Shown: positions 19,161-28,250 of the stretch, in pieces | How the letters are laid out: each line of letters opens with the position of its first letter | How positions within the stretch are numbered: the stretch's first letter is position 1 | Assembly (NCBI RefSeq): GCF_014332515.1 | Contig: NZ_VFSD01000001.1 | Location: 1-64,000 of the forward strand | Source: Pontibacter beigongshangensis | Lineage (GTDB): Bacteria > Bacteroidota > Bacteroidia > Cytophagales > Hymenobacteraceae | Direction of reading: 5' to 3' | Length of the DNA stretch: 64,000 nt | The notes under the pieces: generated by a model | Told to the model about the DNA's origin: nothing | What the model saw: the letters and a program-made list of their open reading frames with translations, nothing else | Databases searched by the model: none | Made by a program: the position numbers and the translations under genes

Positions 19161-21161
19161 ATGAATTTCAAGGAAGAAATCAGGCAAGGCATCCCGGCGG
19201 CACTACCTCCTAAAAGGGCTTACGACCATACCGTGAGCCATGCGCCCAACAGAAAGCAGCTACGGCACGTCGAAGAAAAGAAATTAAGTATCAGCAATGC
19301 CCTGCGCTACTTTCCGCCGGAATGGCATCAGGAACTGGCCGCCGACTTCCTGGATGAGTTAGAGACCTGCGGCAGAATTTATATGTACCGGTTCAGGCCG
19401 CCCTATGCTATGTATGCGCGCCCGCTACAGGAGTATCCGGCCAGGTGCGTGCATGCCGCCTGCATGATGCTGATGATTCAGAACAACCTCGATCCGGCCG
19501 TAGCGCAGCACCCACATGAGCTCATTACCTATGGCGGAAACGGAAGTGTATTTCAGAACTGGGCCCAATACCTGCTGGTGATGCAATACCTTTCCCAGAT
19601 GACAGCCGAGCAGACCCTGCACCTGTACAGTGGCCATCCGCTAGGCCTTTTCCCCTCCACACCTGCCGCTCCCAGAGTTGTTATCAGTAACGGGATGATG
19701 GTGCCTAATTATTCCAGGCCAGCCGACTGGGAGAAATTCAATGCTTTTGGAGTTACGCAGTATGGGCAGATGACGGCTGGCTCCTGGATGTACATAGGTC
19801 CGCAGGGGATCGTGCACGGCACAACCATCACTGTGATGAATGCATTCCGAAAATGTTTAAGAGCGGATGAAACCCCTGCCGGAAAACTGTTCCTGACAGC
19901 AGGCCTGGGCGGGATGAGTGGTGCCCAGCCTAAAGCAGGAAATATTTCGGGCTGTATCACGGTTTGCGCCGAGATAAACCCAAAGGCAGCCCGCAAGCGA
20001 TTGGAGCAAGGCTGGGTAGATGAGCTATTGGAGGATATCGACCAACTCGTTGCCCGTACAAAAAAAGCGCAGGCAGGCAAGGAGTGCGTATCCCTGGCCT
20101 TTATCGGCAACGTGGTGGAGGTCTGGGAGCGCTTCGCCGATGAAAATATAGTAGTACACCTCGGTTCAGATCAGACATCGCTCCATAACCCCTGGTCCGG
20201 TGGCTATTACCCGGCAGGCTTAACGCTCGAGGACTCCAACCAACTGATGGTCAGGGACCCGGAGCTGTTTAAACAGCACGTGCAGGAATCGCTCAGGCGG
20301 CAGGTGGCGGCCATAAACAGGCATACCGCCAGCGGCACCTACTTTTTCGATTATGGCAATGCCTTTCTGCTGGAGGCGGGGAGAGCCGGGGCCGATGTAA
20401 TGGCAGCCAACGGCACTGACTTCCGGTACCCCTCGTACGTGCAGGATATTCTGGGGCCTACCTGTTTTGACTATGGCTTTGGCCCTTTCCGTTGGGTTTG
20501 CACTTCAGGCAATCCACAGGATCTGGCTCTTTCTGACCAAATGGCACTGGCTGTTTTAAAAGACATGCTCCTCACAGCGCCACCGGAAATTGCACAGCAG
20601 TTACAGGACAATGTGAAGTGGATGGAGGAAGCCGCCCGCCATCAGCTGGTGGTAGGCTCCCAGGCCCGCATATTATATGCCGATGCAGAAGGCCGGGCAA
20701 AAATTGCGGAGCAGTTTAACAAGGCTGTACGCAAAGGTACGTTAGCTGCGCCGGTTGTGCTCGGGCGTGACCACCATGACGTAGGCGGAACAGACTCGCC
20801 TTACCGGGAAACAAGCAACATCTATGACGGCAGCAAATTCACCGCCGACATGGCCATACAGAACGTAATTGGCGACAGCTTCAGGGGAGCTACCTGGGTA
20901 TCTATCCACAACGGTGGCGGCGTAGGATGGGGCGAAGTAATAAACGGTGGCTTCGGGCTGGTGCTGGACGGGACCGAGGAGGCTGAGAGCAAACTGAAGA
21001 ACATGCTCTTTTTTGATGTGAACAACGGCATTGCCCGGCGAAGCTGGGCCCGTAACCAGGAAGCGATCTTTGCCATCAAGCGCGAAATGCAAAGAACGCC
21101 CCTCTTGCAGGTTACGGTGCCGAACCTGGTAGAGGAGAAAACTTTAGAGCAGGTGTTTTAA
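19161..21161 (+). CDS. hutU: urocanate hydratase
   Basis: Second step of histidine degradation: adds water to urocanate to give imidazolonepropionate, using tightly bound NAD+. 666 residues, the longer form of the family (many are near 550). Motifs: YGGNGSVFQNWAQY, NAD-site segment TAGLGGMSGAQPKAGNISG (other members often have GGMGGAQP), HLGSDQTSLHNP, GTDFRYPSYVQDILGP, FGPFRWVCTSGNPQDL and LGRDHHDVGGTDSPYRET. Lies between hutI and hutG with 14-17 bp gaps, so one transcript. Confidence 0.96.
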   Translation: MNFKEEIRQGIPAALPPKRAYDHTVSHAPNRKQLRHVEEKKLSISNALRYFPPEWHQELAADFLDELETCGRIYMYRFRPPYAMYARPLQEYPARCVHAACMMLMIQNNLDPAVAQHPHELITYGGNGSVFQNWAQYLLVMQYLSQMTAEQTLHLYSGHPLGLFPSTPAAPRVVISNGMMVPNYSRPADWEKFNAFGVTQYGQMTAGSWMYIGPQGIVHGTTITVMNAFRKCLRADETPAGKLFLTAGLGGMSGAQPKAGNISGCITVCAEINPKAARKRLEQGWVDELLEDIDQLVARTKKAQAGKECVSLAFIGNVVEVWERFADENIVVHLGSDQTSLHNPWSGGYYPAGLTLEDSNQLMVRDPELFKQHVQESLRRQVAAINRHTASGTYFFDYGNAFLLEAGRAGADVMAANGTDFRYPSYVQDILGPTCFDYGFGPFRWVCTSGNPQDLALSDQMALAVLKDMLLTAPPEIAQQLQDNVKWMEEAARHQLVVGSQARILYADAEGRAKIAEQFNKAVRKGTLAAPVVLGRDHHDVGGTDSPYRETSNIYDGSKFTADMAIQNVIGDSFRGATWVSIHNGGGVGWGEVINGGFGLVLDGTEEAESKLKNMLFFDVNNGIARRSWARNQEAIFAIKREMQRTPLLQVTVPNLVEEKTLEQVF

Positions 21162-21175
21162 ACCCGTGTAAGCCC

Positions 21176-21973
21176 ATGAATGTTTTTAACCTTCAGAAAC
21201 CAGTTGGAACAAGCGCCCCTGTCATCCTCAGCATCCCTCACTGCGGAACACAGATCCCGGAGGATCTTCTGCAAGAATATAAACCAGAATTATTGCCTCC
21301 TGATGATACGGACTGGCAGGTAGATCAGCTTTACGCTTTTGCACTGGAACTGGGCATCCCGGTTATCTCATCCGTTTTCAGCCGTTGGGTAATCGACCTG
21401 AACCGGAACCCGGACAACGCCCCCCTGTACCACGACGGCAGAATAATTACGGACCTGTGCCCCTGCACAGATTTTCTGGGGCGGCCCATCTATAGGGATG
21501 AAAGAAGCCAGCCGAGCCATCCGGAACGGGAGCGAAGGTTAAAATTGTACTTTGAACCTTATCACCTGAAGATTCAGGAGCTGCTGGATACCACTAAGGC
21601 ACAGTATGGCAAAGTGCTTCTCTGGGATTGCCATTCCATCAGAAGAGTGGTGAAAACCATCAGCCGGGAGCCGTTCCCGGATCTGATCCTGGGCACCGCC
21701 GATGGTGCGTCTGCTCCACCCTTTGTGGTAGCAGCGGCGGCAGAGCGGCTTTCTTCCGCTGGCTTTGCCCTTAGTCTGAACCACCCTTTCAAAGGAGGGT
21801 ACATTACCCGGCAGTATGGCCAGCCTGCCCTGCAACAATACGCGCTGCAACTGGAGATGCCCAAGGACCTTTATATGGATGCCAGCGAAATGAAATATGA
21901 TGCCTCAAAAGCCGCGAAAGTGCAGGCCCTTCTCCGGAAAACCTTAACAGCTTTAATCAGCTTGCTATCATGA
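21176..21973 (+). CDS. hutG: N-formylglutamate amidohydrolase (deformylase)
   Basis: Final step of the five-step histidine pathway: N-formyl-L-glutamate to glutamate and formate. 265 residues. Motifs of the N-formylglutamate amidohydrolase family: ILSIPHCGTQIPEDL near the start, RWVIDLNRNPDN, and LLWDCHSIRR, with metal-binding His/Asp residues. The stop codon overlaps the start of hutF by 4 nt (ATGA), indicating translational coupling. Pairing with hutF shows the deiminase route rather than direct formiminoglutamase. Confidence 0.95.
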   Translation: MNVFNLQKPVGTSAPVILSIPHCGTQIPEDLLQEYKPELLPPDDTDWQVDQLYAFALELGIPVISSVFSRWVIDLNRNPDNAPLYHDGRIITDLCPCTDFLGRPIYRDERSQPSHPERERRLKLYFEPYHLKIQELLDTTKAQYGKVLLWDCHSIRRVVKTISREPFPDLILGTADGASAPPFVVAAAAERLSSAGFALSLNHPFKGGYITRQYGQPALQQYALQLEMPKDLYMDASEMKYDASKAAKVQALLRKTLTALISLLS

Positions 21974-23277
21974 CACCACAAATCTCCTACAGCACTGTGT
22001 ACAGGTTCGATTACCTTTTGCTGAAAGATGCCTGGATGCAACCCGCCTATGTTGGCATAGACAGGGAGGGGGTGGTGCAATACCTCTCTTCAGAGAAACC
22101 AGCCACCACAGCAGCAATAGAAGCCGTGGCAGGTGCGGCACTTCCTGGTTTTCAGAATGCCCATTCTCACGCCTTTCAGTTTGGTATGGCAGGGATGGCC
22201 GAAATTCATGAAAAGGGGGCGGCAGACGATTTCTGGACCTGGCGGGAAGCTATGTATACCTGTGCCTTGCGCTACAACCCCTCGGAGCTTAAATCGGTGG
22301 CTGTAGAGCTTTACAGGCAGATGCTGCGCAACGGCTATACGCAGGTGGCTGAATTCCACTATCTCCACCACGATAAAGAGGGGAAGCCCTATGCAAACTT
22401 GGCAGAGACAGGTGAAAGGCTGGTGGAGGCGGCAGCGGAAGCAGGCATTAAGATTACGCTGATTCCGGTTTTCTACCAGAAAGGAGACTTTGGGAAAGAG
22501 CCGCATTCAAAGCAACGCCGGTTTATATCAAAAGACACAGACGCCTATTTAAAACTCCTGGAAAGCAGCCTTAGGGCTATCAGCGGGTATCCTAAAGCCA
22601 GCCTTGGGTTTGGAGTGCACTCCCTTCGGGCAGTAGCTGCTGCAGCTATAGTAGCTACGTATGCAAACGGACCGAAAGGTTTGCCATTTCATGTGCATGC
22701 AGCGGAGCAGCTTAAAGAAGTGGAAGCCTGCGTTGAATATTTAGGCCAGCGCCCGGTGGAGTGGTTATTGAACAATATGGCGGTAGGTCCTGGCTTCCAT
22801 CTGGTGCACTGCACGCACATGACTACCGAAGAGACAAAACGTTTGGCGCAGTCGGGTGCAACAGTTATCCTTTGCCCGGGTACCGAGGCTAACCTGGGCG
22901 ATGGTATATTTTCATTAGGCGATTACGCAGGGCATGGTGGGGCTTGGGCAATCGGCACTGATAGCCAGATCAGCCTGAATCCGCTGGAAGATCTCAGGTG
23001 GCTTGATTATGCGCAGCGGCTAACCACGCACAAACGCAATACCTTTGATAACGGAGCCGCTCACATGGTTCGTAACAGTATCCTGCACGGGAGGAAGGCA
23101 ATGGGAGAAAATGCGGAAGAATATTTCTCGCTCGGGAAACCGCTGGATGCAGCTGTTTACGATCTTACCCGGCCGGCACTGGCACAGGCCAATCCAACTC
23201 ATTTATTGCCTGCCATTGTATATACCGCAGATAGCTCCGCCTTGCTGGGAACAATGGTGAATGGTAAATGGGTGTAG
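21970..23277 (+). CDS. hutF: formimidoylglutamate deiminase
   Basis: Fourth step: N-formimidoyl-L-glutamate to N-formyl-L-glutamate plus ammonia. Zinc amidohydrolase of 435 residues. Metal-binding HxH in LPGFQNAHSHAFQFGMAGMAE, then DFWTWREAMY, VAEFHYLHHDKEG, GVHSLRAV, LPFHVHAAEQ, HCTHMT, the CPGTEANLGDG loop and IGTDSQISLNPLEDLRWLDY with the catalytic Asp. These fit HutF better than guanine or atrazine-type deaminases. Last gene of the operon; 4-nt overlap with hutG. Confidence 0.95.
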   Translation: MTPQISYSTVYRFDYLLLKDAWMQPAYVGIDREGVVQYLSSEKPATTAAIEAVAGAALPGFQNAHSHAFQFGMAGMAEIHEKGAADDFWTWREAMYTCALRYNPSELKSVAVELYRQMLRNGYTQVAEFHYLHHDKEGKPYANLAETGERLVEAAAEAGIKITLIPVFYQKGDFGKEPHSKQRRFISKDTDAYLKLLESSLRAISGYPKASLGFGVHSLRAVAAAAIVATYANGPKGLPFHVHAAEQLKEVEACVEYLGQRPVEWLLNNMAVGPGFHLVHCTHMTTEETKRLAQSGATVILCPGTEANLGDGIFSLGDYAGHGGAWAIGTDSQISLNPLEDLRWLDYAQRLTTHKRNTFDNGAAHMVRNSILHGRKAMGENAEEYFSLGKPLDAAVYDLTRPALAQANPTHLLPAIVYTADSSALLGTMVNGKWV

Positions 23278-23357
23278 TCTCCCGGATATTATCCTACAAG
23301 GCGGCAGCACCTCCTGATCTCCATCACCACCCTTACAGGCTAATACTTCCTATTTAA

Positions 23358-23625
23358 TCTTTAGATAGGTTTAATGCTTGTAAAGCAACCAGCAATACTA
23401 GCGGCCATCATTTCAAATTTCTACTTCCATATGGTAAAAAAGAGGTGCCATAAGTCTTTCGCTCATTAGAATAAACTACAGGAGCCACAGGGCAGCTGTG
23501 CTTATAAACGCTCTAGCCAGTAACCCCTGCCAACGCCCTCGCCCACAAGATCCTTGGCAGGATGACAGAGAAGAAAGAACATGCTGAAAGTATAGAAGCA
23601 GCTGCATACGATTTGCTATCAATTC
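23358..23625 (+). repeat. composite repeat, families C + B
   Basis: Family C (23358-23428, TTTAGATAGGTTTAATGCTT then GTAAAGCAACC) is followed by family B (about 23512-23625: CTAGCCAGTAACC, CTCGCCCACAAGATCC, GGATGACAGAGAAGAAA). The same C-B arrangement is found in reverse at 45955-46132, sharing GGATGACAGAGAAGAAA exactly. Confidence 0.65.
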
Positions 23626-23679
23626 TAAGGTTGTTTTTGGAGAAGCACTGGTGCCCGATGCATGTTTGCCAGTATAGGC

Positions 23680-23728
23680 AATTATTCAAATCAAAATGCC
23701 CTCCAAGAGGCTATTTCTGCTGCTGAAG
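23680..23728 (+). repeat. repeat family A, copy 9
   Basis: Head AATTATTCAAATCAAAATG, core CCCTCCAAGAGGC, tail TTTCTGCTGCTG. Confidence 0.8.
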
Positions 23729-23811
23729 GCCTGACGGGCTATAAAATAATATAATAATATTTATAACAAATAATGTTAATTATAGTATATATACAGGTAG
23801 ATATTTGAGTT

Positions 23812-24045
23812 TTAATGTAATTCGATTTTCTGTAAAATAAATTTCTTATTCTCCACTACTTCAGCTCCTGCCACTTGCTGTTGTTTCTCCCCCAATTGTG
23901 CTCTGCAAATTTTAACTAAAAGTAGTAAGAGAGAAGTTTCTTCTTTTAAAGCCATGGCATTCTGCTCGGCAATTTCCGGAAAATCGATCTCTGCTACCAG
24001 GAACTTCCCCTGCTCCACACAATCACCCACCCTTTTTGCACCCAC
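23812..24045 (-). CDS. doubtful small ORF
   Basis: 77-residue open frame with a GTG start and fairly protein-like composition (FLVAEIDFPEIAEQNAMALK), preceding the acidic-repeat gene divergently. I recognise no family and see no clear ribosome binding site. It may be a decayed gene or chance; the surrounding 23740-23830 is very A/T-rich and may carry promoters. Confidence 0.2.
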   Translation of the reverse strand: MGAKRVGDCVEQGKFLVAEIDFPEIAEQNAMALKEETSLLLLLVKICRAQLGEKQQQVAGAEVVENKKFILQKIELH

Positions 24046-24144
24046 TGCTGTGGATATAACTTACTATGGCAGACACATGGCAGCTTCGACCTGTTACGCA
24101 TACACCTGAATAATCATTCTTTTAAGCTATAAAATTGTAATCCT

Positions 24145-25014
24145 ATGCCTGATTTTCTAAACAATGATCAAAGTGAATTTGAACGGGAGTTTGAATTTGA
24201 TGATGAATCCACGATGGTCTCTGATGAATTTGAATCGGAGTACAACGATGAGGAGTTCGACGAGAATGAATTTGAAGCGGGCGACACCTCCAGTGCAGAG
24301 GCATATTATGAGGATGAATATGAGTTTGAAAATGAGGGTGATTACCTGTCGGAGTTTGATGAGGAGAACGAGTTTGAATCTGAGTTTAAGAACCTGCCTG
24401 ACGGACGATACGAGCGACGCCTTTACGAAATTTTTTCCACCAGCTACGAAAATGAGTTCGAGTTCGAGAACGACTTTAACCAGGTGATGCATGAAGTGCA
24501 ACGCGACTTCTTTTTTAAAAAAATAAAGAAGTGGGGAAAAAAGCTGGCTCCCATAGCAAAATTGGCTCTGAAAGCCATACCGGGAGGCGGCACCCTGACA
24601 GATGCGCTGAAGCAGATCACAAAAGACCCGCGCGGCCTGCTAAAAACGCTGGCCATGAAATTTGGTCCGCAAGCTTTAAATGCGGTTGTACCGGGAGCGG
24701 GTCTGGCATTGGGCGCAGTGCTCGGAAACAGTGAAACAGACGATCTGGCTAGGCAGGCTGCAAGAGATACGGTGGCCCTGGCCAGGGAGTCGTACGCTAA
24801 CTTTGCCGACGAGATCAGCAGAACAAATTTTAGCAGGAGCCTGCCCGAAACCCAGGTGCAGTTAAACAGCATTGCCCGGAACTCCTTTAAAAAAGCACAG
24901 CGAACGGTCCGCCTCGGCTCCAAAAAGCACAGCTACAGAAGAGTAAACAGAAAGGTGGAAGACAAGGGGAATGGGATGTTCAAGGTGGTGACCATCACCT
25001 ACAAAAGAGTATAG
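24145..25014 (+). CDS. acidic FE-repeat protein with cationic C-terminal part
   Basis: Unrecognised 289-residue protein of two opposite halves. Residues about 1-115 are extremely acidic with short repeats of the EFE / EFES / EYEFE type and phenylalanine at regular spacing. Residue 122 onward turns basic: FFFKKIKKWGKKLAPIAKLA, a likely amphipathic helix, then a Gly/Ala/Pro segment (NAVVPGAGLALGAVLGN) that could be weakly membrane-active, and a Lys/Arg-rich end (KKAQRTVRLGSKKHSYRR). No signal peptide. The acidic part could mask the basic, membrane-active part, or serve as a secretion or binding segment; this is inference. First gene of a co-directional cluster with an amidase and a nuclease-toxin protein. 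Confidence 0.8.
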   Translation: MPDFLNNDQSEFEREFEFDDESTMVSDEFESEYNDEEFDENEFEAGDTSSAEAYYEDEYEFENEGDYLSEFDEENEFESEFKNLPDGRYERRLYEIFSTSYENEFEFENDFNQVMHEVQRDFFFKKIKKWGKKLAPIAKLALKAIPGGGTLTDALKQITKDPRGLLKTLAMKFGPQALNAVVPGAGLALGAVLGNSETDDLARQAARDTVALARESYANFADEISRTNFSRSLPETQVQLNSIARNSFKKAQRTVRLGSKKHSYRRVNRKVEDKGNGMFKVVTITYKRV

Positions 25015-25056
25015 AGGGGGCTCAGGAGTCGATCGGCTTTATCTAAATCAACCACT

Positions 25057-26322
25057 GTGGAGACCATTCCTAAAACTACGGCTAAGCACCACTCTTCTTT
25101 GCTACTGAAAATAGACTCGCTCCGGAAGCGGGCCCGTTTGTTAACCAGTTTAAGAAAGATGCTGTCTTTGCAACCCCACCAGGACATCTCCGAAACCCAG
25201 TGGGAAGTGCTGGAATCGCAGCTGAATGCTGTCTCGAACAGAATCAGGCAGAAACTGGGCCTTTATATAGACAAATACTACTCCGAAAGAAACAACCTGC
25301 TGGTCAGCCAGACCCTGATTAATTTACTGGGCGAGTTAGAAGTGGAGCTCACAGAGGCTTATACATTTTACGATACCTACATGGATATTCTTACCCAGCG
25401 CCTGAGCAACGAAATAGGCCCTAAACTGCGGGGCTGTGATGTAATTGCAGCTTTTGCTCTGCGCCCCGGCCAGATCGGCGACATTACGGCTCCCCCGCTG
25501 GTGTACTGCGAAAGAGGCTTCGGAGCATCTACCTTGCGTGAAAATGTGAACATTATACCGCTAACGCCTAACCCGGTTCCATTTATAGCCATCCCCTACA
25601 GCCGCATCAGTGAGAAGTACAACCTTATTTCGATTTTTCATGAGGCTGGCCATCAGGCCCTGGTAAAGCTGAACATGGTGGGGCTGTGGCAGAAAGTGTT
25701 TTACAAAGCCGTGGAACGGGCAGGAGGAACACCCATGATGTGCGGCCTGTTTGCCAACTGGTCGAAGGAGGTGGTCCCCGACTTCTGGGCCTTTTGCCTG
25801 TCGGGTATGGCCCAGACCTGCAGTATCCGCGATGTGCTGATCCTGCCTTACAGCCAGATGTTCAGTATCTCAACCCTACAACCGCATCCGCCCTCTTACC
25901 TGCGCTTCCTAATCTCAATCGAGTGCTGCAGGCAGTTATGGGGCACCGGCGACTGGGACACCTGGGAAAGGGAATGGCTAAGCCTGTACCCGCTAACTAA
26001 ACTGGACGATACCACCAGCAAGGTGATACGGGAGGCAAAGGATTTTATTCCGGCCATAGGCAGGGCGCTGCTGCACACAAAGTTCAGAAAACTGAATAAC
26101 AAACCCCTCAAAGCCCTTTTTGCCTTAGAAAAACTGGCTCCATCCATCCTCAAAAAGTTGGCTACGATAGAAGGAGTTACTTCACCTGCCTTTAAAAAAC
26201 AGAACATAGGATGTCAGCTTGCCGTGTTCCGGCTGATGCGGGAGAAACAGACCATCCGGCAAACCGAGATAGACGATTTGATGGACATCTGGTTAAGGGA
26301 GCTGGTGCTGCAAAAAACCTGA
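25057..26322 (+). CDS. HEAGH-motif metalloprotease-like protein
   Basis: 421-residue soluble protein starting GTG at 25057, 42 bp after the previous gene. The only recognised motif is FHEAGHQAL near residue 194, an HExxH zincin-type metal site; the following ECCRQLWGTGDWDTWEREW holds candidate third-ligand Glu residues. The N-terminal 120 residues are helical and rich in Lys/Arg/Leu. No signal peptide or membrane segment. It may process a neighbouring cluster protein or act on a target peptide. Family unknown to me; peptidase activity is inferred from the motif and from its conserved zincin context (helix with His-Glu-x-x-His). Confidence 0.75.
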   Translation: METIPKTTAKHHSSLLLKIDSLRKRARLLTSLRKMLSLQPHQDISETQWEVLESQLNAVSNRIRQKLGLYIDKYYSERNNLLVSQTLINLLGELEVELTEAYTFYDTYMDILTQRLSNEIGPKLRGCDVIAAFALRPGQIGDITAPPLVYCERGFGASTLRENVNIIPLTPNPVPFIAIPYSRISEKYNLISIFHEAGHQALVKLNMVGLWQKVFYKAVERAGGTPMMCGLFANWSKEVVPDFWAFCLSGMAQTCSIRDVLILPYSQMFSISTLQPHPPSYLRFLISIECCRQLWGTGDWDTWEREWLSLYPLTKLDDTTSKVIREAKDFIPAIGRALLHTKFRKLNNKPLKALFALEKLAPSILKKLATIEGVTSPAFKKQNIGCQLAVFRLMREKQTIRQTEIDDLMDIWLRELVLQKT

Positions 26323-26337
26323 CCTGACGGTCGTTGA

Positions 26338-26401
26338 GCAGCAGCAGCAGCAGCAGCAAAAGATGCTCTGGAGGGGCTTTTTCATTGGAATAATTCACTC
26401 C
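26338..26401 (-). repeat. repeat family A, copy 10 (expanded CAG tail)
   Basis: About seven CAG units (AGCAGCAGCAGC...), then GATGCTCTGGAGGGGC and TTTTTCATTGGAATAATTCA; inserted between two genes of the toxin-like cluster. Confidence 0.85.
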
Positions 26402-26481
26402 TTTTCCTGACCAGGAAGTTTTCGGGTACTCCCGAGAAAACATGATAAGACAACATAATACTTACTTTTAAATTCTTGCCC

Positions 26482-28206
26482 ATGGATCCGCTATTCCTAT
26501 TTAAAGAACCTAATCAGATCTACTTCTGGAAAGATGTAAAAACATTCCACCTAAGGAATCAATACAATGAGCTGCTGAACTTTGTAATAGAGGAATACTA
26601 CAGGAACCAGTACAAAGACCAGGAGAAAAACCGCCCGCCGTTCCTGAATTTCAACAACTGCCTGACCCTGCGGCCATTCAATGCCAGGTGCAAATGCGGA
26701 AGCCCTGCTGCAGACCAGGATAAGGCCGGGAATAATGTTATTTTAAGTACGGAAAGGAGCAAGCTGGATAATGCGCAAAAAGACTTCAACATTGCCGCCT
26801 CCCGCCTGGAAATAGCCCGGAAAAACCTCGACTTCGGTATCAGCAATTTTAAACTGGAACTAGCCTCCAAATCTGAGCCTGAATTTGACGCTTTAAAAAG
26901 CCAGGTCAACAGCATCGATAACCTGGAGGAAGGCAAGCGGCTGGAGGAGTACAAGAAGCTCAAGGAAATTCAGCATTTGCCGGAGTACAAGGAGCTTCAA
27001 ACGGCCGAGCAGAATTTAAAAGCCGAAAAACAAAAACTGAACGTAGCAGAGTTTGAATACCGGAAACCCATGCTGGATGCGCAAAGGAACCTGGAGAATG
27101 CAAAAAACGAACTGGAGATAGCTAAGATCATTTTCACGAACGACGGCAGCCGCTCTAACGAAGAGCGGCTGGCAAGTGCACAGAATGCTTATAACAAGGC
27201 GCTGGCGGCTACCAGCAGGCAGGCCGTGACGGAAGCCGGTTGCCGGGATGAAGAGAAGACCACCTTTTGCATGCCGGATTTTTATTATGAACGAACCATG
27301 TCACTGAACGCCATTCCCCAGGGGCAGGACCTCGATTTAGCCTTCGATACCCATGGCCTGACAGTCGGGGCTGTGGTTTGGCTGTACTATTATGAGCGGA
27401 TGGGTATTTTTAAAATACTGGGCGTTTTAATGGACGATTACAACTACCGCGGAAAATATACCCTCTCCGGCAGCAGAGCCGACAGCAGTGGCGACCCAAC
27501 CACCTATTCCACCTTAATGGATATGATCTGTACCCTGCATCGCTTGGGGATGAGCTCTAACCTGCGCGACAGAATCTGTACGTACCAGCGCGTCATAGGC
27601 GTCAGTATCGAAAATAACCTCGGCATCGAGAGTGAACGGAATGCAGGCTTTATGCAAACCTTTAACAAGCTGATCGACTACATGCTCGAATACTACAAAG
27701 CCAAGCAGCTGGCGCAGGCAATCCAGTCACAGAACGGTACCACGCAGCCGCGCTCGTCCGTGGCTACGCAAACCTCCATACGCGACACCATGAATGTGCT
27801 GAAGCAGCAGTTTGAGCCACTGCAGTATGGCCGCAACCAGATCAACACGTTTATTGGCATCGCCACGGTTCATGCTACGCTGTGCCTGTTAAACATGGTC
27901 AGGACGGAAATAGGAATTCCGGCCCAATACGAGAAACCGGAAGAGTTTATTCCGGCTGCCTATGATATTCTGGTAGCCCAGCATAAACCGACCCAGTCCG
28001 ACACCAACCGTTTCATCGTGTTCGATAATTGCGCCTCCTACGGCTACCGTCTCTTAACAGACATCGAAACCATAGACCTGACGCAGCTCACCACCATTGC
28101 CGTTGGCTCCACCCTCGATACCTGGCTGAACGATGTGGAAGGCCTGGTGGAAGGCTACCGCAACGCCTACAGCCTGGTGCCGGAAAAGGTCGGGGCGATT
28201 GTATAG
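26482..28206 (+). CDS. coiled-coil protein of unknown function
   Basis: About 574 residues; the frame opens with TTG at 26476 but ATG 26482 (MDPLFLFKEPNQ) is preferred. Residues about 85-245 are strongly predicted coiled coil (repeated Leu/Lys/Glu heptads, e.g. RLEIARKNLDFG and KLKEIQHLPEYKELQ). A short Cys-containing segment ARCKCGSPAA precedes it. The C-terminal 300 residues look globular, with FCMPDFYYERTMSLNAIPQG, LTVGAVVWLYYYERMGIFKILG and TNRFIVFDNCASYGYRLL. No signal peptide or transmembrane helix is convincing. Same strand and spacing as its neighbours, so it probably belongs to the same system; I do not recognise a family. Confidence 0.75.
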   Translation: MDPLFLFKEPNQIYFWKDVKTFHLRNQYNELLNFVIEEYYRNQYKDQEKNRPPFLNFNNCLTLRPFNARCKCGSPAADQDKAGNNVILSTERSKLDNAQKDFNIAASRLEIARKNLDFGISNFKLELASKSEPEFDALKSQVNSIDNLEEGKRLEEYKKLKEIQHLPEYKELQTAEQNLKAEKQKLNVAEFEYRKPMLDAQRNLENAKNELEIAKIIFTNDGSRSNEERLASAQNAYNKALAATSRQAVTEAGCRDEEKTTFCMPDFYYERTMSLNAIPQGQDLDLAFDTHGLTVGAVVWLYYYERMGIFKILGVLMDDYNYRGKYTLSGSRADSSGDPTTYSTLMDMICTLHRLGMSSNLRDRICTYQRVIGVSIENNLGIESERNAGFMQTFNKLIDYMLEYYKAKQLAQAIQSQNGTTQPRSSVATQTSIRDTMNVLKQQFEPLQYGRNQINTFIGIATVHATLCLLNMVRTEIGIPAQYEKPEEFIPAAYDILVAQHKPTQSDTNRFIVFDNCASYGYRLLTDIETIDLTQLTTIAVGSTLDTWLNDVEGLVEGYRNAYSLVPEKVGAIV

Positions 28207-28250
28207 TGTAACATAATTTAATCTTTTAATAATCCTTACCGGGCAGACGA

